The notes: generated by a model from the sequence alone, not told the origin. A stretch of 64,000 nt of DNA from Variovorax sp. PAMC28562 (GCF_014303735.1 NZ_CP060296.1:569501-633500); one strand, 5' to 3'. Positions 1 to 8,537 are shown, counted from the stretch's first letter. Translations and numbers: made by a program.

Positions 1-2
1 CG

Positions 3-614
3 ATGATCAATGGCGCTCTGCACACTCCGGAAGAGATGGACAGCGTCGCGCGTTCACTTGGCGCACAGACATACGACATTCTCGACAAGATGTCCGATGT
101 CATGACGAGCGGCTCTTACAACCCGGAATATGAGCGCATTGCACGGGCAGCCATTGAGGCAGCGACTGTCGTAGATCCACAAGACGCCGTGCCTTTGGAT
201 GCCGCAAGAGCCCGCGGGCCGTGCGACAAGAAATCGTCGGCGCAATCTCCGAAGCGCGTTGATGACGAACCGGTCGACATCGAGGGCTTGATCTTGCGCG
301 CTACCTGCCATGCGCACGAAGCATGCGCAGTTCTCAGTGCGATCACAGAGGAACTGAACAGCAATGCTGCTTACGGTGGGTCAGATCTCGCAGAGATCGC
401 CGCTAAATCCCTTGAATCGATCTCGCAAACTGACACGAAAGAGGACGAATGCAACCCCGCAAGCAACGCTCTGTGCGTGGCAATCGCAGTGCTCACCATG
501 GTGGCGCATCAGGACACAAACATTGCGCTGTGGGCATCTATCAGCCTGCTTGAATCATCCAAGCGCCACATCGACCGCGCCATCATCAAGATCATTCGGG
601 AGCGCCAAGCATGA
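3..614 (+). CDS. hypothetical phage protein, possibly 5'-truncated by the window edge
   Basis: I do not recognise this 203-residue protein. It is soluble, with no signal peptide or membrane segment, and is rich in Ala and Glu. Its second half is predicted mostly helical, with several Cys residues around 103-157. The first ATG is two bases from the window edge, so the true start may lie upstream. The stop overlaps the ATG of the next gene (ATGA at 611-614), which implies translational coupling in the phage operon. Its place ahead of Toprim and DUF3987 genes suggests an early, non-structural phage role; this is inference from context. Confidence 0.6.
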   Translation: MINGALHTPEEMDSVARSLGAQTYDILDKMSDVMTSGSYNPEYERIARAAIEAATVVDPQDAVPLDAARARGPCDKKSSAQSPKRVDDEPVDIEGLILRATCHAHEACAVLSAITEELNSNAAYGGSDLAEIAAKSLESISQTDTKEDECNPASNALCVAIAVLTMVAHQDTNIALWASISLLESSKRHIDRAIIKIIRERQA

Positions 615-1273
615 AGCCCGCAAAGAGCAAGATCACCGGCGTAGATTGCTTCGGCGATAGCCGCGGCAACTATTACTTCGGTCGGCCTGACGCGTTGATC
701 GCTGCCGGCTTAGTTGAACCCGACCAGTTACCCGGCAAGGCTGGCATGCCTCGAACGTCAGTGATGTTTGTTAAAGGCATTCAGCAACCTCGCACGGCAC
801 GCCCCCAGCACAATCAAGATTGGATGCAGGTTGCCAAGATTGGCAGCGCATTTCGAGTGACCAAGGGCGTCACAGGCGAAGAGAGCGAACGCCGCGAGCA
901 GACCGAAGAAGATGAGCGCGAAGCCCGCTCACGCATCAAACACGATCCCGGCCTGTCCGCATCTCATGAAGCAGTCCGCGACGCCAGCGCTTTGTTCAAG
1001 GTTGGCGATTCGGTGACAGTGGCGGGCTGCGCTGCCGTCATCTCACAGGGTTACGGAGTACACCGCACGAAGGAGAAAGGCGGGGAATATCTGCAAGACG
1101 ATGGATCGCGCAGCAGCTACAGGCTCGGCTACATCATTCAGTTCAGAAACGGGGAAACGTACTTTGTAGAGGCATGGAAGGTGACAGATCCGGAAGGGGC
1201 ACCAACCCATCTCCAGTTGGTTGGCGTTCCATCGGTTCGGACGCAGCGACCAATGATTGCGCTCAGGGGCTGA
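611..1273 (+). CDS. hypothetical phage protein
   Basis: This is an unrecognised soluble protein of 220 residues. Residues about 95-115 are highly charged (Glu/Arg-rich) and probably form a coiled helix. The last 80 residues look like a small beta-rich domain (VGDSVTVAGCAAVIS, then GYIIQFRNGETYFVEAW), which resembles a KOW/SH3-like barrel. The start codon overlaps the previous stop by four bases, so the two genes are probably translated together. Nothing shows a catalytic motif, and the function is unknown. Confidence 0.6.
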   Translation: MKPAKSKITGVDCFGDSRGNYYFGRPDALIAAGLVEPDQLPGKAGMPRTSVMFVKGIQQPRTARPQHNQDWMQVAKIGSAFRVTKGVTGEESERREQTEEDEREARSRIKHDPGLSASHEAVRDASALFKVGDSVTVAGCAAVISQGYGVHRTKEKGGEYLQDDGSRSSYRLGYIIQFRNGETYFVEAWKVTDPEGAPTHLQLVGVPSVRTQRPMIALRG

Positions 1274-1377
1274 TCGCTCCACTACTCTCAGTTCTGCCAG
1301 CCATAGGCTGATCCCCGAAAACCTGCTTCCCTGGCGGGCTTGGCTGGCATCTTTCTTAAGGGGCGCAAGGGGCGCAT

Positions 1378-2616
1378 ATGCAAACTATTTACCGTCAAGA
1401 CACTGGCCGCATTACAGTCGCCGACGCGAAGGAATTGATTCGCAAAGCCGCACCGATTGAGCGGGTGGTTAATGTGTACGTCGAAGTAGGCCCCGACGAT
1501 GAGGCCGTTGCCGACTCGCCGCTGATCATCGAACAGGGCACTGCCCGACGTTATGACCTGAGCATAGAAAGCGACTTTGATGAACTGTGCAAACAGCTTT
1601 CGATTGAGCCCCGCAATCGCTGGCGCCCGGCACTTACCGGATACAAGTCTGACGCGAGGCAGGACGCTCTCTACTCGATCGACCACATGGAGTTTGTCCG
1701 ACTCGCGGAGCTCCATGGTGGGACTGTCGTGGTCCGTCCTTCCAAGAGGGCAAAGCCAGTCGTTACAACAAGCGAATATGCAGAGTTAGAAAAAATAGTT
1801 GATTGGTACAACGCAGTGCTGGGCGCGGACATCTGGCGCAAGCTTCCTGCGGTAAAAGCCGAAGATGCTGCGCTGCTGATGAGCGAATTTTCTCCGGCTT
1901 CGACTAAAGCAGCCGACATCAAAGCCGACGGCATAGCTAACCTGCAAGTGAATGCCGATGAGTTTGCGCTGATGCTCAGCGCCTTCGAGGCTTTGAGCAC
2001 GACAAGCCGCAGCTTGGCTGATTGGCACCTCGTCGCGAGACAGCTGGGTCTGACGTATCACGATTGGATCGATCGATACGAAGCGGCAATGGCGATTCTC
2101 GATCCTGCCAATGTGCCGATCCAAACTGCAGCGGCTACATCACCATCGGCCGCGGCGCCGGTCGACGCTGCCGTGGAAAGAATCGAACTGGAAGCCGAGG
2201 TTGTCCGGGTAGATACCAAGCCTGCCACGCCCAATGACATGCCTGCCCCGCAGGCAAACGAGGCTGATGCTCACGGAGCCGCGGCTACTGCGCCCCGTAC
2301 GACTCCTGACGGCCCCGTTTCGCTATCGACGGGTGACATCGCGTTCTGCTTCGCGGGCCTGAAATGGACCGAGAAGGAATGGAAGAAGCCACTCGGCGAC
2401 ATGCCCAAGTGGCTGGAGAAATGCCTTGAAATGAGGGGGCAGAGAGGGGTGCGGGAGCATCGATGGAACCCGGTGCTCATCGCAGCCACCCTTGTGCGAG
2501 AACACAATATCAAGGCCAATAGCGCCCGCGCAAGATTCCAAACGCAGCCTCTACTGAAGCCGTGGTTCGACCTTTGGAAAACCTACGAAGCAGATCACTT
2601 TGATACGTTGGCTTAA
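1378..2616 (+). CDS. large hypothetical phage protein (412 aa)
   Basis: The gene starts at an ATG preceded by a good ribosome site (AAGGGGCGCAT), about 100 bases after the previous gene. I do not recognise a family. The N-terminal 240 residues are mixed alpha/beta. Residues about 250-310 form a low-complexity Ala/Pro/Glu linker. The C-terminal 100 residues contain several Trp/Lys-rich helices (FAGLKWTEKEWKKPLGDMPK) that may bind nucleic acid or a partner protein. It lies upstream of the replication genes, so an early phage function is likely but unproven. Confidence 0.6.
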   Translation: MQTIYRQDTGRITVADAKELIRKAAPIERVVNVYVEVGPDDEAVADSPLIIEQGTARRYDLSIESDFDELCKQLSIEPRNRWRPALTGYKSDARQDALYSIDHMEFVRLAELHGGTVVVRPSKRAKPVVTTSEYAELEKIVDWYNAVLGADIWRKLPAVKAEDAALLMSEFSPASTKAADIKADGIANLQVNADEFALMLSAFEALSTTSRSLADWHLVARQLGLTYHDWIDRYEAAMAILDPANVPIQTAAATSPSAAAPVDAAVERIELEAEVVRVDTKPATPNDMPAPQANEADAHGAAATAPRTTPDGPVSLSTGDIAFCFAGLKWTEKEWKKPLGDMPKWLEKCLEMRGQRGVREHRWNPVLIAATLVREHNIKANSARARFQTQPLLKPWFDLWKTYEADHFDTLA

Positions 2617-2626
2617 CCCCGGGTGT

Positions 2627-2718
2627 AAACCCCGCGTTATCGGATAGTCCATCGCATGCGCACAGCGAGAAGCGCAGTTTTTCAAACCCCAGGGTCGTTG
2701 CTCTAAATGCGGGGTTTT
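2627..2718 (+). terminator. possible attenuator or terminator stem with two competing arms
   Basis: GCGGGGTTT at 2709-2717 can pair either with AAACCCCGC at 2627-2635 (9 bp) or, through GGGGTTT, with AAACCCC at 2684-2690 (7 bp, 20-base loop). The stem ends in TTTTC. The two arms exclude each other, as in an attenuator, and lie between two phage genes. No folding calculation was done and the T run is short, so the call is weak. Confidence 0.3.
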
Positions 2719-2764
2719 CATTGTTCGCCCATACCGGTCTGTGCCACCGGTTTAAAGGCAAATA

Positions 2765-3013
2765 ATGGAACAAGTTTCCTACCAAGCATCGGGTATGCAG
2801 CGCGATTCAGAGAGCGCAGGGTTCACACCCTTGGACCGCGAAGATCGTCCGACGGTCAACACAGCCGCAGCGGCACACTATCTGAACCGCCGACCGCAAA
2901 CATTGCGCCAGTGGGCATCCAAGGACCACGGACCGCTTCGTCCACTCCGCGTAAACGGGCGCCTTGCCTGGCCCGTGGCCGCGATCCGTAAGCTGATCGG
3001 GGTGGCACTGTGA
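2765..3013 (+). CDS. small helix-turn-helix DNA-binding protein (HTH_17/AlpA-like)
   Basis: An 82-residue protein. Residues 31-80 form a MerR-like helix-turn-helix: TVNTAAAAHYLNRRPQTLRQWA, then a turn and a wing-like segment RPLRVNGRLAWPVAAIRKLIG. That layout (helix, turn, recognition helix with LRQWA, then 'NGRLAWPV') is typical of the excisionase/AlpA type of phage regulators. It probably binds DNA as a small regulator. It is followed after about 70 bases by another winged-helix gene, so this is a regulatory micro-cluster ahead of the primase genes. Its target is unknown. Confidence 0.65.
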   Translation: MEQVSYQASGMQRDSESAGFTPLDREDRPTVNTAAAAHYLNRRPQTLRQWASKDHGPLRPLRVNGRLAWPVAAIRKLIGVAL

Positions 3014-3086
3014 TGAAGGCCCTCAACGCATTGGCCTTGCGACTCTGGTTCGCAAGCCCTTCCCTTTGGTTCAAGGGAGCGTCCAA

Positions 3087-3440
3087 ATGAAAGAACCCAT
3101 GGCACTTTCGAGGGCGACCATGGGCTTTCAAAATCAGACCAGCAGTTTCGATTTTACCGCCAACGTGGGCGTAGCAGCGCGCCGATACCTCACCCGCAAA
3201 GAGCAGCACAAGGTCATCTTGTCAGCGCTGCGTCACAGCCCCAAAACGACGGATTTTTTGCGCTCCGTCGGTTGCTTCCAAGCCCCGACTCGTATCCACG
3301 AACTGCGCGCGCAGGGCTACAGCATCGACACCGCGATGGTGAATGCATGGGGCGCTGATGGCCGAACCCATCGCATGGCGCTCTACACGCTGAACGAACC
3401 GACAGACGACTGGGTTCGCCCAGCCGCAGGGAGCAACTGA
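3087..3440 (+). CDS. winged-helix-like phage regulator
   Basis: A 117-residue protein. I chose the ATG at 3087 over 3066 because AAGGGAG lies at the right distance before it. Residues about 38-105 read as a winged helix: LTRKEQHKVILSALRHSPKT, then a recognition-helix region (TRIHELRAQGYSI) and a beta-hairpin ending in HRMALYTL. This resembles the helix-turn-helix proteins that accompany phage primase genes in Burkholderiales. The stop overlaps the ATG of the next gene (TGATG). A DNA-binding role is inferred from the fold pattern only. Confidence 0.55.
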   Translation: MKEPMALSRATMGFQNQTSSFDFTANVGVAARRYLTRKEQHKVILSALRHSPKTTDFLRSVGCFQAPTRIHELRAQGYSIDTAMVNAWGADGRTHRMALYTLNEPTDDWVRPAAGSN

Positions 3441-3658
3441 TGCCCTTCGCAAAGATGGCCGCGCTGGCGGCAGTCCAACCGTGGGCGGCACCACGCAAAA
3501 CCGATGCCGACAACACTCATTGCGATTGCTGTGGGGGCTCGATGGAAGCCTATGCGCGCCGCTGTGGTTTCTGCAACCAGCCAGCGCTCGACGAACTGGC
3601 AGCACGTCGCGAGAAAACGGTTCTGCTTCGTATGGGAGCACAACGCCATGGCCGCTGA
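3440..3658 (+). CDS. small zinc-ribbon protein
   Basis: A 72-residue protein with four closely spaced cysteines, CDCCGG near residue 28 and CGFCNQ near residue 42, the typical C-x2-C...C-x2-C layout of a zinc ribbon. The region after it is basic (AARREKTVLLRMGAQRHGR), consistent with nucleic-acid binding. It overlaps both neighbours (one base with the gene before, eleven with the gene after). It is probably an accessory protein of phage replication or regulation. No named family is claimed. Confidence 0.55.
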   Translation: MPFAKMAALAAVQPWAAPRKTDADNTHCDCCGGSMEAYARRCGFCNQPALDELAARREKTVLLRMGAQRHGR

Positions 3659-3836
3659 AGACAAGACCTACGCCACGTTGGCAGCCGAGTACGCCTTGCG
3701 CGGTTTCGCGCTGGTACGTACTGACCCTGGCAGCACGCAAGCACCCTTCTATGCATGCAGGTGGGGATGGCTTAAGCCGATCCACAGCCTCGACGACGCC
3801 CGTCGTTTCCTCTCACAGAGAACAGGTGCCCGATGA
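3648..3836 (+). CDS. small hypothetical phage protein (62 aa)
   Basis: The start at 3648 is supported by GGGAG nine bases upstream and the start lies inside the end of the zinc-ribbon gene. The 62 residues (MAAEDKTYATLAAEYALRG...) form a compact alpha/beta unit ending in SLDDARRFLSQRTGAR. Similar short proteins, with a segment like 'ALVRTDPGS...FYACRWGWLK', occur just before phage primase-like genes. The stop overlaps the start of the Toprim gene (ATGA). The function is unknown. Confidence 0.5.
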   Translation: MAAEDKTYATLAAEYALRGFALVRTDPGSTQAPFYACRWGWLKPIHSLDDARRFLSQRTGAR

Positions 3837-4777
3837 GCGCTACCACTGACTCCACCGAAAAGTTCCGTTCAGCGATCGAAGCTGCCGGCATGACTACACC
3901 TGACGAGATCTTCGGCGATGGACTTCTCCACCGCTTCAGCCCCGAAGGCAAGCGGAGCGACAAACCGGGCTGGTACGTCCTTCATCTGGACAACATCCCA
4001 GCCGGCACCTTCGGCAACTGGCGTACCGGCGAGACGCAAACATGGTGCTCGAGGTCCGACAACGACATGAGCCCCGCAGAACGCGTCGCCTTGCGTGATC
4101 GCATCAAAGCTGCGCAGCACATGCGTGACGCCGAGACAGCCCGACGCAACGCCGATGCTGCTGACAAGGCAGCGCAGATATGGGCGCTCGGCGTGCCTGC
4201 AGTAGGTCATCCCTACTTGAAGTTGAAGGGCGTCAAGGGTCACGGCCTGCGCGTCGGCCGGTGGCAGAAGTGGGACGGCGAAACCGGCGAGATCACCACG
4301 CTGGAGAACGTCCTCTACGTGCCCATGCGGGACACCGCGGGCAAGTTGCACAGCCTGCAGGGCATCACGAGCAACGGCGAAAAACTCTTTCTTTCTGGGG
4401 GCAAGGTCAAAGGCATGTATCACTCCATCGGTCGCCCAAGTGGGCGGCTCATCATCGGCGAGGGGCTTGCAACCTGCTCCACAGTCTTCGAGGCAACAGG
4501 TGATGCGGTCGCCGTCGCGTTCAACTCCGGCAACCTTGAACCGGTGGCGCGTGCGCTGCGAGCAAAGTACCCATCCCTCTCCATCGTGCTCGCAGCCGAT
4601 GACGACTGGCAGACGCCCGGCAACCCCGGCATGACCGCGGCAAAGAACGCTGCAGCAGCCATCGGTGGTCTGCTTGCCGTGCCTGGCTTCGGCAACCTAC
4701 CTAGAGGACCGAAGGACACGGACTGGAACGATCTGGCCCGCCTGGCTGGTTCGGTGAATGTGGAGGCGTCGGCATGA
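3833..4777 (+). CDS. Toprim-domain primase-like protein
   Basis: A 314-residue protein probably involved in priming phage or element DNA replication. The N-terminal half carries the segment FGNWRTGETQTWCSR seen in Toprim-containing phage primases. The Toprim fold lies at about residues 200-290, with the conserved glutamate in IIGEGLATC and the acidic cluster in IVLAADDDW. No helicase motor is present in this protein; the next gene (DUF3987) starts four bases before its stop and probably provides it. Together they resemble a split version of the primase/helicase module common in Burkholderiales prophages. Confidence 0.8.
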   Translation: MSATTDSTEKFRSAIEAAGMTTPDEIFGDGLLHRFSPEGKRSDKPGWYVLHLDNIPAGTFGNWRTGETQTWCSRSDNDMSPAERVALRDRIKAAQHMRDAETARRNADAADKAAQIWALGVPAVGHPYLKLKGVKGHGLRVGRWQKWDGETGEITTLENVLYVPMRDTAGKLHSLQGITSNGEKLFLSGGKVKGMYHSIGRPSGRLIIGEGLATCSTVFEATGDAVAVAFNSGNLEPVARALRAKYPSLSIVLAADDDWQTPGNPGMTAAKNAAAAIGGLLAVPGFGNLPRGPKDTDWNDLARLAGSVNVEASA

Positions 4778-6282
4778 GCGCGCTGGTCCCCGTGAGATCC
4801 GGTATCGATGCCGCTGCTCCCGTCCTCGATGGCTGGCCGGTCCCTACCAAGCTGCCCGACACGCTCCCGCCCGTGATGGCGTTCGATCCCGACCTGTTGC
4901 CCGACGAGATCCGGGGCTGGGTGATGGACATCGGAAACCGCATGCAGTGCCCGCCGGACTTCCCTGCTGTCGCCGCGATAACAGCACTCTCAAGCCTGAT
5001 CGGCGCCCGTGCGGTCATTCAACCGAAGGCCAAGGACGACTGGCAGGTAGTGCCGAATCTTTGGGGCTTGGTCATCGGCAACCCCGGCGTCATGAAGTCC
5101 CCGGCCTTGAGCGAAACGCTCCGGCCACTCAATCGACTCGAAGCCGACGCGCGCGAGAAGTGGGAAGCGGAGAAAGAGGACTGGGATCTCGACGTGAAGG
5201 TGGCCGAGCTGCAGAACGAAGCCAACGCACGAGAGGCCAAGGGCTTGGCGACCAAAAATCCGGCCGGCGCCAAAGAGAAACTGAAGCCAGTGGATTTGCC
5301 AGCCACACCAGCGGAGCGTCGCTTCATCGTCAACGATGCCACCGTGGAAAAGCTCGGCGAGTTTCTGAGCGTCGACTCGTGGGGCATGCTGGCATACCGC
5401 GACGAGATCTACGGGCTGCTGAAGAGCATGGACCGCGAAGGCCAAGAAGGCGCGAGAGCGTTCTACCTGCAGGGCTACGACGGCAATCAGGGCTACACCT
5501 TTGACCGGATCGGCCGCGGCACGAAGCGCATTGACCGCGTCTGCATCGCCATGCTCGGCGGCATCCAGCCGGGGCGCATCCAGAGCTATGTGCGTGATGC
5601 CGTGGCAGGTGGCGCCGGTGACGACGGCCTGCTGCAACGGTTTGGGATGGCGGTATGGCCGGACGTCACGACAAGTTTTGTGAACGTCGACCAGTGGCCC
5701 GACACGCCGGCCAAGCAACGCGCTTACGACGTGTTCACCCGCCTGGCAGCGATCGAGGTCGACGCCGAACCACGGGTCTGGCGCTTCGACGATGAGGCAC
5801 AAGCCATGTTCAATGAATGGCGCGAGGAGTTTGAACCGGAAGTGCGTGGCGGCGAACTGCACCCGTCATTCACGGCGCATCTCTCGAAGTATCGGAAACT
5901 GGTTCCGGCGCTGGCCGTCGTCTTCACCATGATCGACACGCCGAACGCTGCCACGATTGGAGCTGAGCAATTGGCACGAGCACTCGACTGGAGCGTATAT
6001 CTCCGCTCGCATGCTGAACGGCTCTACAGCGCGGCAGTGATGCCCGAGACAGGCGCCGCCAAGGCTTTGCTCGGCAAGATTCGCACGGGCGTGCTGTGCA
6101 GCTCGTTCACGCCGCGCCAAGTCGTACAGAAGTGCTGGGCCCACCTGGGCACCACTGAGGCAGTGCGCAAGGCTGCTGAACTGCTCGCTGACTACGACTG
6201 GCTCCAGCGTGAAGTCGTGCACACCGGTGGTCGGCCGAGTGAGCGATATGAAGTGAACCCGCTGGCTTGGAGCCCAACATGA
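4774..6282 (+). CDS. DUF3987 (YfjI-like) primase/helicase-like protein
   Basis: A 502-residue protein of the DUF3987 family, usually found with phage or integrative-element primases. The N-terminal part contains a P-loop-like segment GNPGVMKS at residues 102-109, and later an acidic YRDEIYGLL segment that may serve as the Walker B region. The C-terminal 130 residues look like a winged-helix or helical domain (LLADYDWLQREVVHTGGRPSERYEV). It overlaps the Toprim gene by four bases and the next gene by ATGA. A role as replication motor is inferred from family and context. Confidence 0.8.
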   Translation: MSALVPVRSGIDAAAPVLDGWPVPTKLPDTLPPVMAFDPDLLPDEIRGWVMDIGNRMQCPPDFPAVAAITALSSLIGARAVIQPKAKDDWQVVPNLWGLVIGNPGVMKSPALSETLRPLNRLEADAREKWEAEKEDWDLDVKVAELQNEANAREAKGLATKNPAGAKEKLKPVDLPATPAERRFIVNDATVEKLGEFLSVDSWGMLAYRDEIYGLLKSMDREGQEGARAFYLQGYDGNQGYTFDRIGRGTKRIDRVCIAMLGGIQPGRIQSYVRDAVAGGAGDDGLLQRFGMAVWPDVTTSFVNVDQWPDTPAKQRAYDVFTRLAAIEVDAEPRVWRFDDEAQAMFNEWREEFEPEVRGGELHPSFTAHLSKYRKLVPALAVVFTMIDTPNAATIGAEQLARALDWSVYLRSHAERLYSAAVMPETGAAKALLGKIRTGVLCSSFTPRQVVQKCWAHLGTTEAVRKAAELLADYDWLQREVVHTGGRPSERYEVNPLAWSPT

Positions 6283-6575
6283 CCGGGTCGGTGAAGATCA
6301 CGGCGCAGAACGTCGCAGTAGATGCCTTCTACTTCTGGCGCGAGATGGCCGACTGCCCGGTGAACAGCAAGGTGCAGCTTCTTGGCGCGGGCGGCCTGCC
6401 GCAATACGGCCAGTGGGACGGCAAAGCCGCCTTCTATGTCGCGTGGGCGCCGCTGCCCAAACGCCGGCCGAACGACCCGACAAGGGCCTGTCAGCTATGC
6501 GGATGCTGCTCGCCGCATGCGGGACCCGGTGCCACATTGACGACCGCGCAAGAGCCGACAGGAGGCGCCGCATGA
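6279..6575 (+). CDS. small hypothetical phage protein
   Basis: A 98-residue protein whose ATG overlaps the stop of the DUF3987 gene. It contains a short beta-rich first half (VDAFYFWREMADCPVNSKV...) and then a CxxCxC-like segment (ACQLCGCC) near residue 70, which may bind metal. I do not recognise the family. It ends at the start of the next gene (ATGA), so it is part of the same translationally coupled operon. Confidence 0.5.
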   Translation: MTGSVKITAQNVAVDAFYFWREMADCPVNSKVQLLGAGGLPQYGQWDGKAAFYVAWAPLPKRRPNDPTRACQLCGCCSPHAGPGATLTTAQEPTGGAA

Positions 6576-7096
6576 AGTGGCTCGACCGCGTCCGCAAAAC
6601 GGCAGATGCCCCGCCCGTGGCACCTACAAAACCTACAGAAGCCACTTTCGTAGGTTTTGTGGGGTCGCCCCCCGCCCCTTTCTCTGAAATTGAGGGCTTC
6701 AACGACCCCGAAGTTTCGGATGACTGCCCGCCGAACTTCTTGGACGAAGCCCCGGCGGTGGTGACCGCTGCAGCCTCGCCTGCTTCCAACCCGGAGTCCG
6801 GCGTGGTGTTAGGTCGAGCATCCGCACCGGGCGCGGACCCTGCCGAACCAAGTGAAGCCCACATGGCGCTGGTGATGCTCTTTCAACGGCGTGGCGTTCG
6901 CAACGAAGAGGCTGATCAGTTGGCGCTGGATGTCGCCGCCCGAACGTTCAACCTCGATGACCATCACATCTGCCTCGAATGCCGACGCCTGAACGGCAAG
7001 CGATGCACGGTGCCGACGCGGGCGCAAGCCGGGGAAATCGTGACGCCGTTCTTGCGGTGGCCCATGCGCTGCCCTGGCTTTGAGGCTGCGGCGTGA
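6572..7096 (+). CDS. hypothetical phage protein carrying an in-frame copy of the element's repeat
   Basis: A 174-residue protein; the start is set by GGAGG five bases ahead of the ATG. Residues about 18-42 (PTKPTEATFVGFVG, then SPPAPF) are encoded by a DNA palindrome, one of five repeats in the element. The rest is acidic and Ala/Pro-rich, followed by a C-terminal Cys-rich segment CLECRRLNGKRC that could bind zinc. Proteins of this type are familiar from Burkholderiales integrative elements, but I know no function. It overlaps both neighbours by four bases. Confidence 0.55.
   Translation: MKWLDRVRKTADAPPVAPTKPTEATFVGFVGSPPAPFSEIEGFNDPEVSDDCPPNFLDEAPAVVTAAASPASNPESGVVLGRASAPGADPAEPSEAHMALVMLFQRRGVRNEEADQLALDVAARTFNLDDHHICLECRRLNGKRCTVPTRAQAGEIVTPFLRWPMRCPGFEAAA
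6623..6682 (+). repeat. repeat copy 1: palindrome encoding PTKPTE...FVGFVG
   Basis: CCTACAAAACCTACAGAA (6623-6640) and TTTCGTAGGTTTTGTGGG (6646-6663) form an inverted repeat that matches at 15 of 18 positions around a five-base spacer (GCCAC). The right arm is the same 18-mer found four more times in the element and is followed, after 13 bases, by the shared pyrimidine-rich CCTTTC end. Only this copy has a clear left arm and lies inside a supported gene. Confidence 0.8.
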
Positions 7097-7401
7097 CCAC
7101 CGCGCATACCGAACTGGTTGCGTTGGTGGATGCGTCCACATCGCGTCGGCGTGCAAACACGGAAGCCACTACGGCGGCGCTGACAGCTTCGGCGGGCCGT
7201 GATGGCATGACCATCTCCGGTGATGGCCGAGTGACCGAGAAGGACGCCGCAAAGCTGCTGGGTTACTCCGCTGGCTTCCTGAAAGCGCTTCGGCTCAGCA
7301 GCAATGGCCCGGTGCACTTCACCGTCGGCATGAACGGTTGCCGCGTGAGTTACCGCATCGAGCACCTGGCCGCATGGATTGAGATGGGCAGGGAGGTCTA
7401 A
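7093..7401 (+). CDS. small HTH-like phage protein
   Basis: A 102-residue protein that overlaps the previous gene by GTGA. The C-terminal 60 residues have an excisionase/AlpA-like helix-turn-helix pattern: VTEKDAAKLLGYSAGFLKAL, then a turn, then VSYRIEHLAAWIEMG. The N-terminal 35 residues are Ala/Thr-rich with no recognisable fold. It is the last gene of the early operon; the following genes encode virion-type proteins. It may be a regulator; its DNA target is unknown. Confidence 0.55.
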   Translation: MTTAHTELVALVDASTSRRRANTEATTAALTASAGRDGMTISGDGRVTEKDAAKLLGYSAGFLKALRLSSNGPVHFTVGMNGCRVSYRIEHLAAWIEMGREV

Positions 7402-7528
7402 GGACGGCATTGACCGCACTCCAACGACATAGATCAAGGGGACACTCCGGCGCGACCATCGAGACATGAGGGCGGCACTCCATGTGCCCGCCTTCCAACC
7501 TAACGCAGTGATTGCGCTGGAGCACTTG

Positions 7529-8260
7529 ATGGCAGACATGTATTCCGACCCGAGTAACGCGGCTAACAACCCGTTCCTCAGTGGCTCAAACCCTTATTTG
7601 CAGGGCAGCATCGACAAAGCGCAAGGCGATGTCGTCCGCAACTACAACCTGACGACCCAGCCTGCGTACAACTCGGCGATGGCCAGGTCCGGCTCCTTCG
7701 GGAATGCCGGCATCGATGAGATGAACGCCAACGGGCAGCGAACCCTTCAGGACTCGCTGGGCAACATCTCCACGCAGATGCGCGGTGCGGATTACCAGAA
7801 CCGCGGCAACCTGTACATGCAGCAGCAGGGCATCGACAGCTCCAATTACTGGAACAACAACAATTTCAACCGGTCGCTCTACAACGACGCCTATTCGCAG
7901 AACCAGCAGAACCTGCAAACCGGAATCGGCCTGTTGGGCACGCAAGCGGGCTACAACACCAACAACCTGAACAACGGCACGACGATTCAGAACACGCCGA
8001 TGAACTATTGGTCGCAGTTTGCCAACGCGGCGAATGGCACAGGCCAGGGTTACGGCACCGAGATCAAGACGACCGGCACCACGAGCAACCCGTTCGTTTC
8101 GGCAATGGGCGGCGCTCAACTCGGCCAGTCGGCCATGGGCTGGTGGAACAAGAACTTTCCCGGCACCACCGGCACGAGCGGCAATGACTACTCGGGATCG
8201 AGCGGCGACTACACCGCGCCGAACTACACCAACTCGATGGATCAAGGGATCAAGTGGTAA
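7529..8260 (+). CDS. podovirus-type structural or ejection protein
   Basis: I place the start at 7529, where GGAG lies six bases upstream, rather than at 7466. The 243-residue product is very rich in Asn, Gln, Gly and Tyr (for example NPYLQGSIDKAQGDVV, QQGIDSSNYWNNNNFN). This composition and the N-terminal helix are typical of small internal virion or tail-associated proteins encoded just before large ejection proteins of podoviruses. That context holds here (8825 and 10312 genes). The role is inferred from composition and neighbours. Confidence 0.55.
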   Translation: MADMYSDPSNAANNPFLSGSNPYLQGSIDKAQGDVVRNYNLTTQPAYNSAMARSGSFGNAGIDEMNANGQRTLQDSLGNISTQMRGADYQNRGNLYMQQQGIDSSNYWNNNNFNRSLYNDAYSQNQQNLQTGIGLLGTQAGYNTNNLNNGTTIQNTPMNYWSQFANAANGTGQGYGTEIKTTGTTSNPFVSAMGGAQLGQSAMGWWNKNFPGTTGTSGNDYSGSSGDYTAPNYTNSMDQGIKW

Positions 8261-8264
8261 CCCC

Positions 8265-8537
8265 ATGAGCGAAGCCGCAAAGATCATCGATTCGGCCACT
8301 GCGCCCACCATCTACGTTGACCAACCCGTTGGCTTCATCATGAGCCGCGGCAACGTCATCATCACGTTCGCAAACCCTACCGCCGACCACAACCCGAGCG
8401 GCGAATCGGTGCACAAGAAAGTCGCTCTGCGTGTAGTCATCCCGGCGCGTGAGGCTCAGGCGTTGACGGTCACGCTCTACGAGTACCTCAAAGAGCAAGG
8501 CGTCGATGTCGCCGGCACCGCTGGAGCTATGCAGTGA
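8265..8537 (+). CDS. small phage protein, weakly DUF3467-like
   Basis: A 90-residue protein starting five bases after the previous gene. It has a two-part beta pattern (GFIMSRGNVIITFANP, then KKVALRVVIPAREAQALTVTLYEYLKEQG) that recalls DUF3467 proteins, where a beta-sheet is followed by a C-terminal helix. The similarity is by eye only. It is one of two small genes between the structural protein and the large ejection proteins. Function unknown. Confidence 0.5.
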   Translation: MSEAAKIIDSATAPTIYVDQPVGFIMSRGNVIITFANPTADHNPSGESVHKKVALRVVIPAREAQALTVTLYEYLKEQGVDVAGTAGAMQ

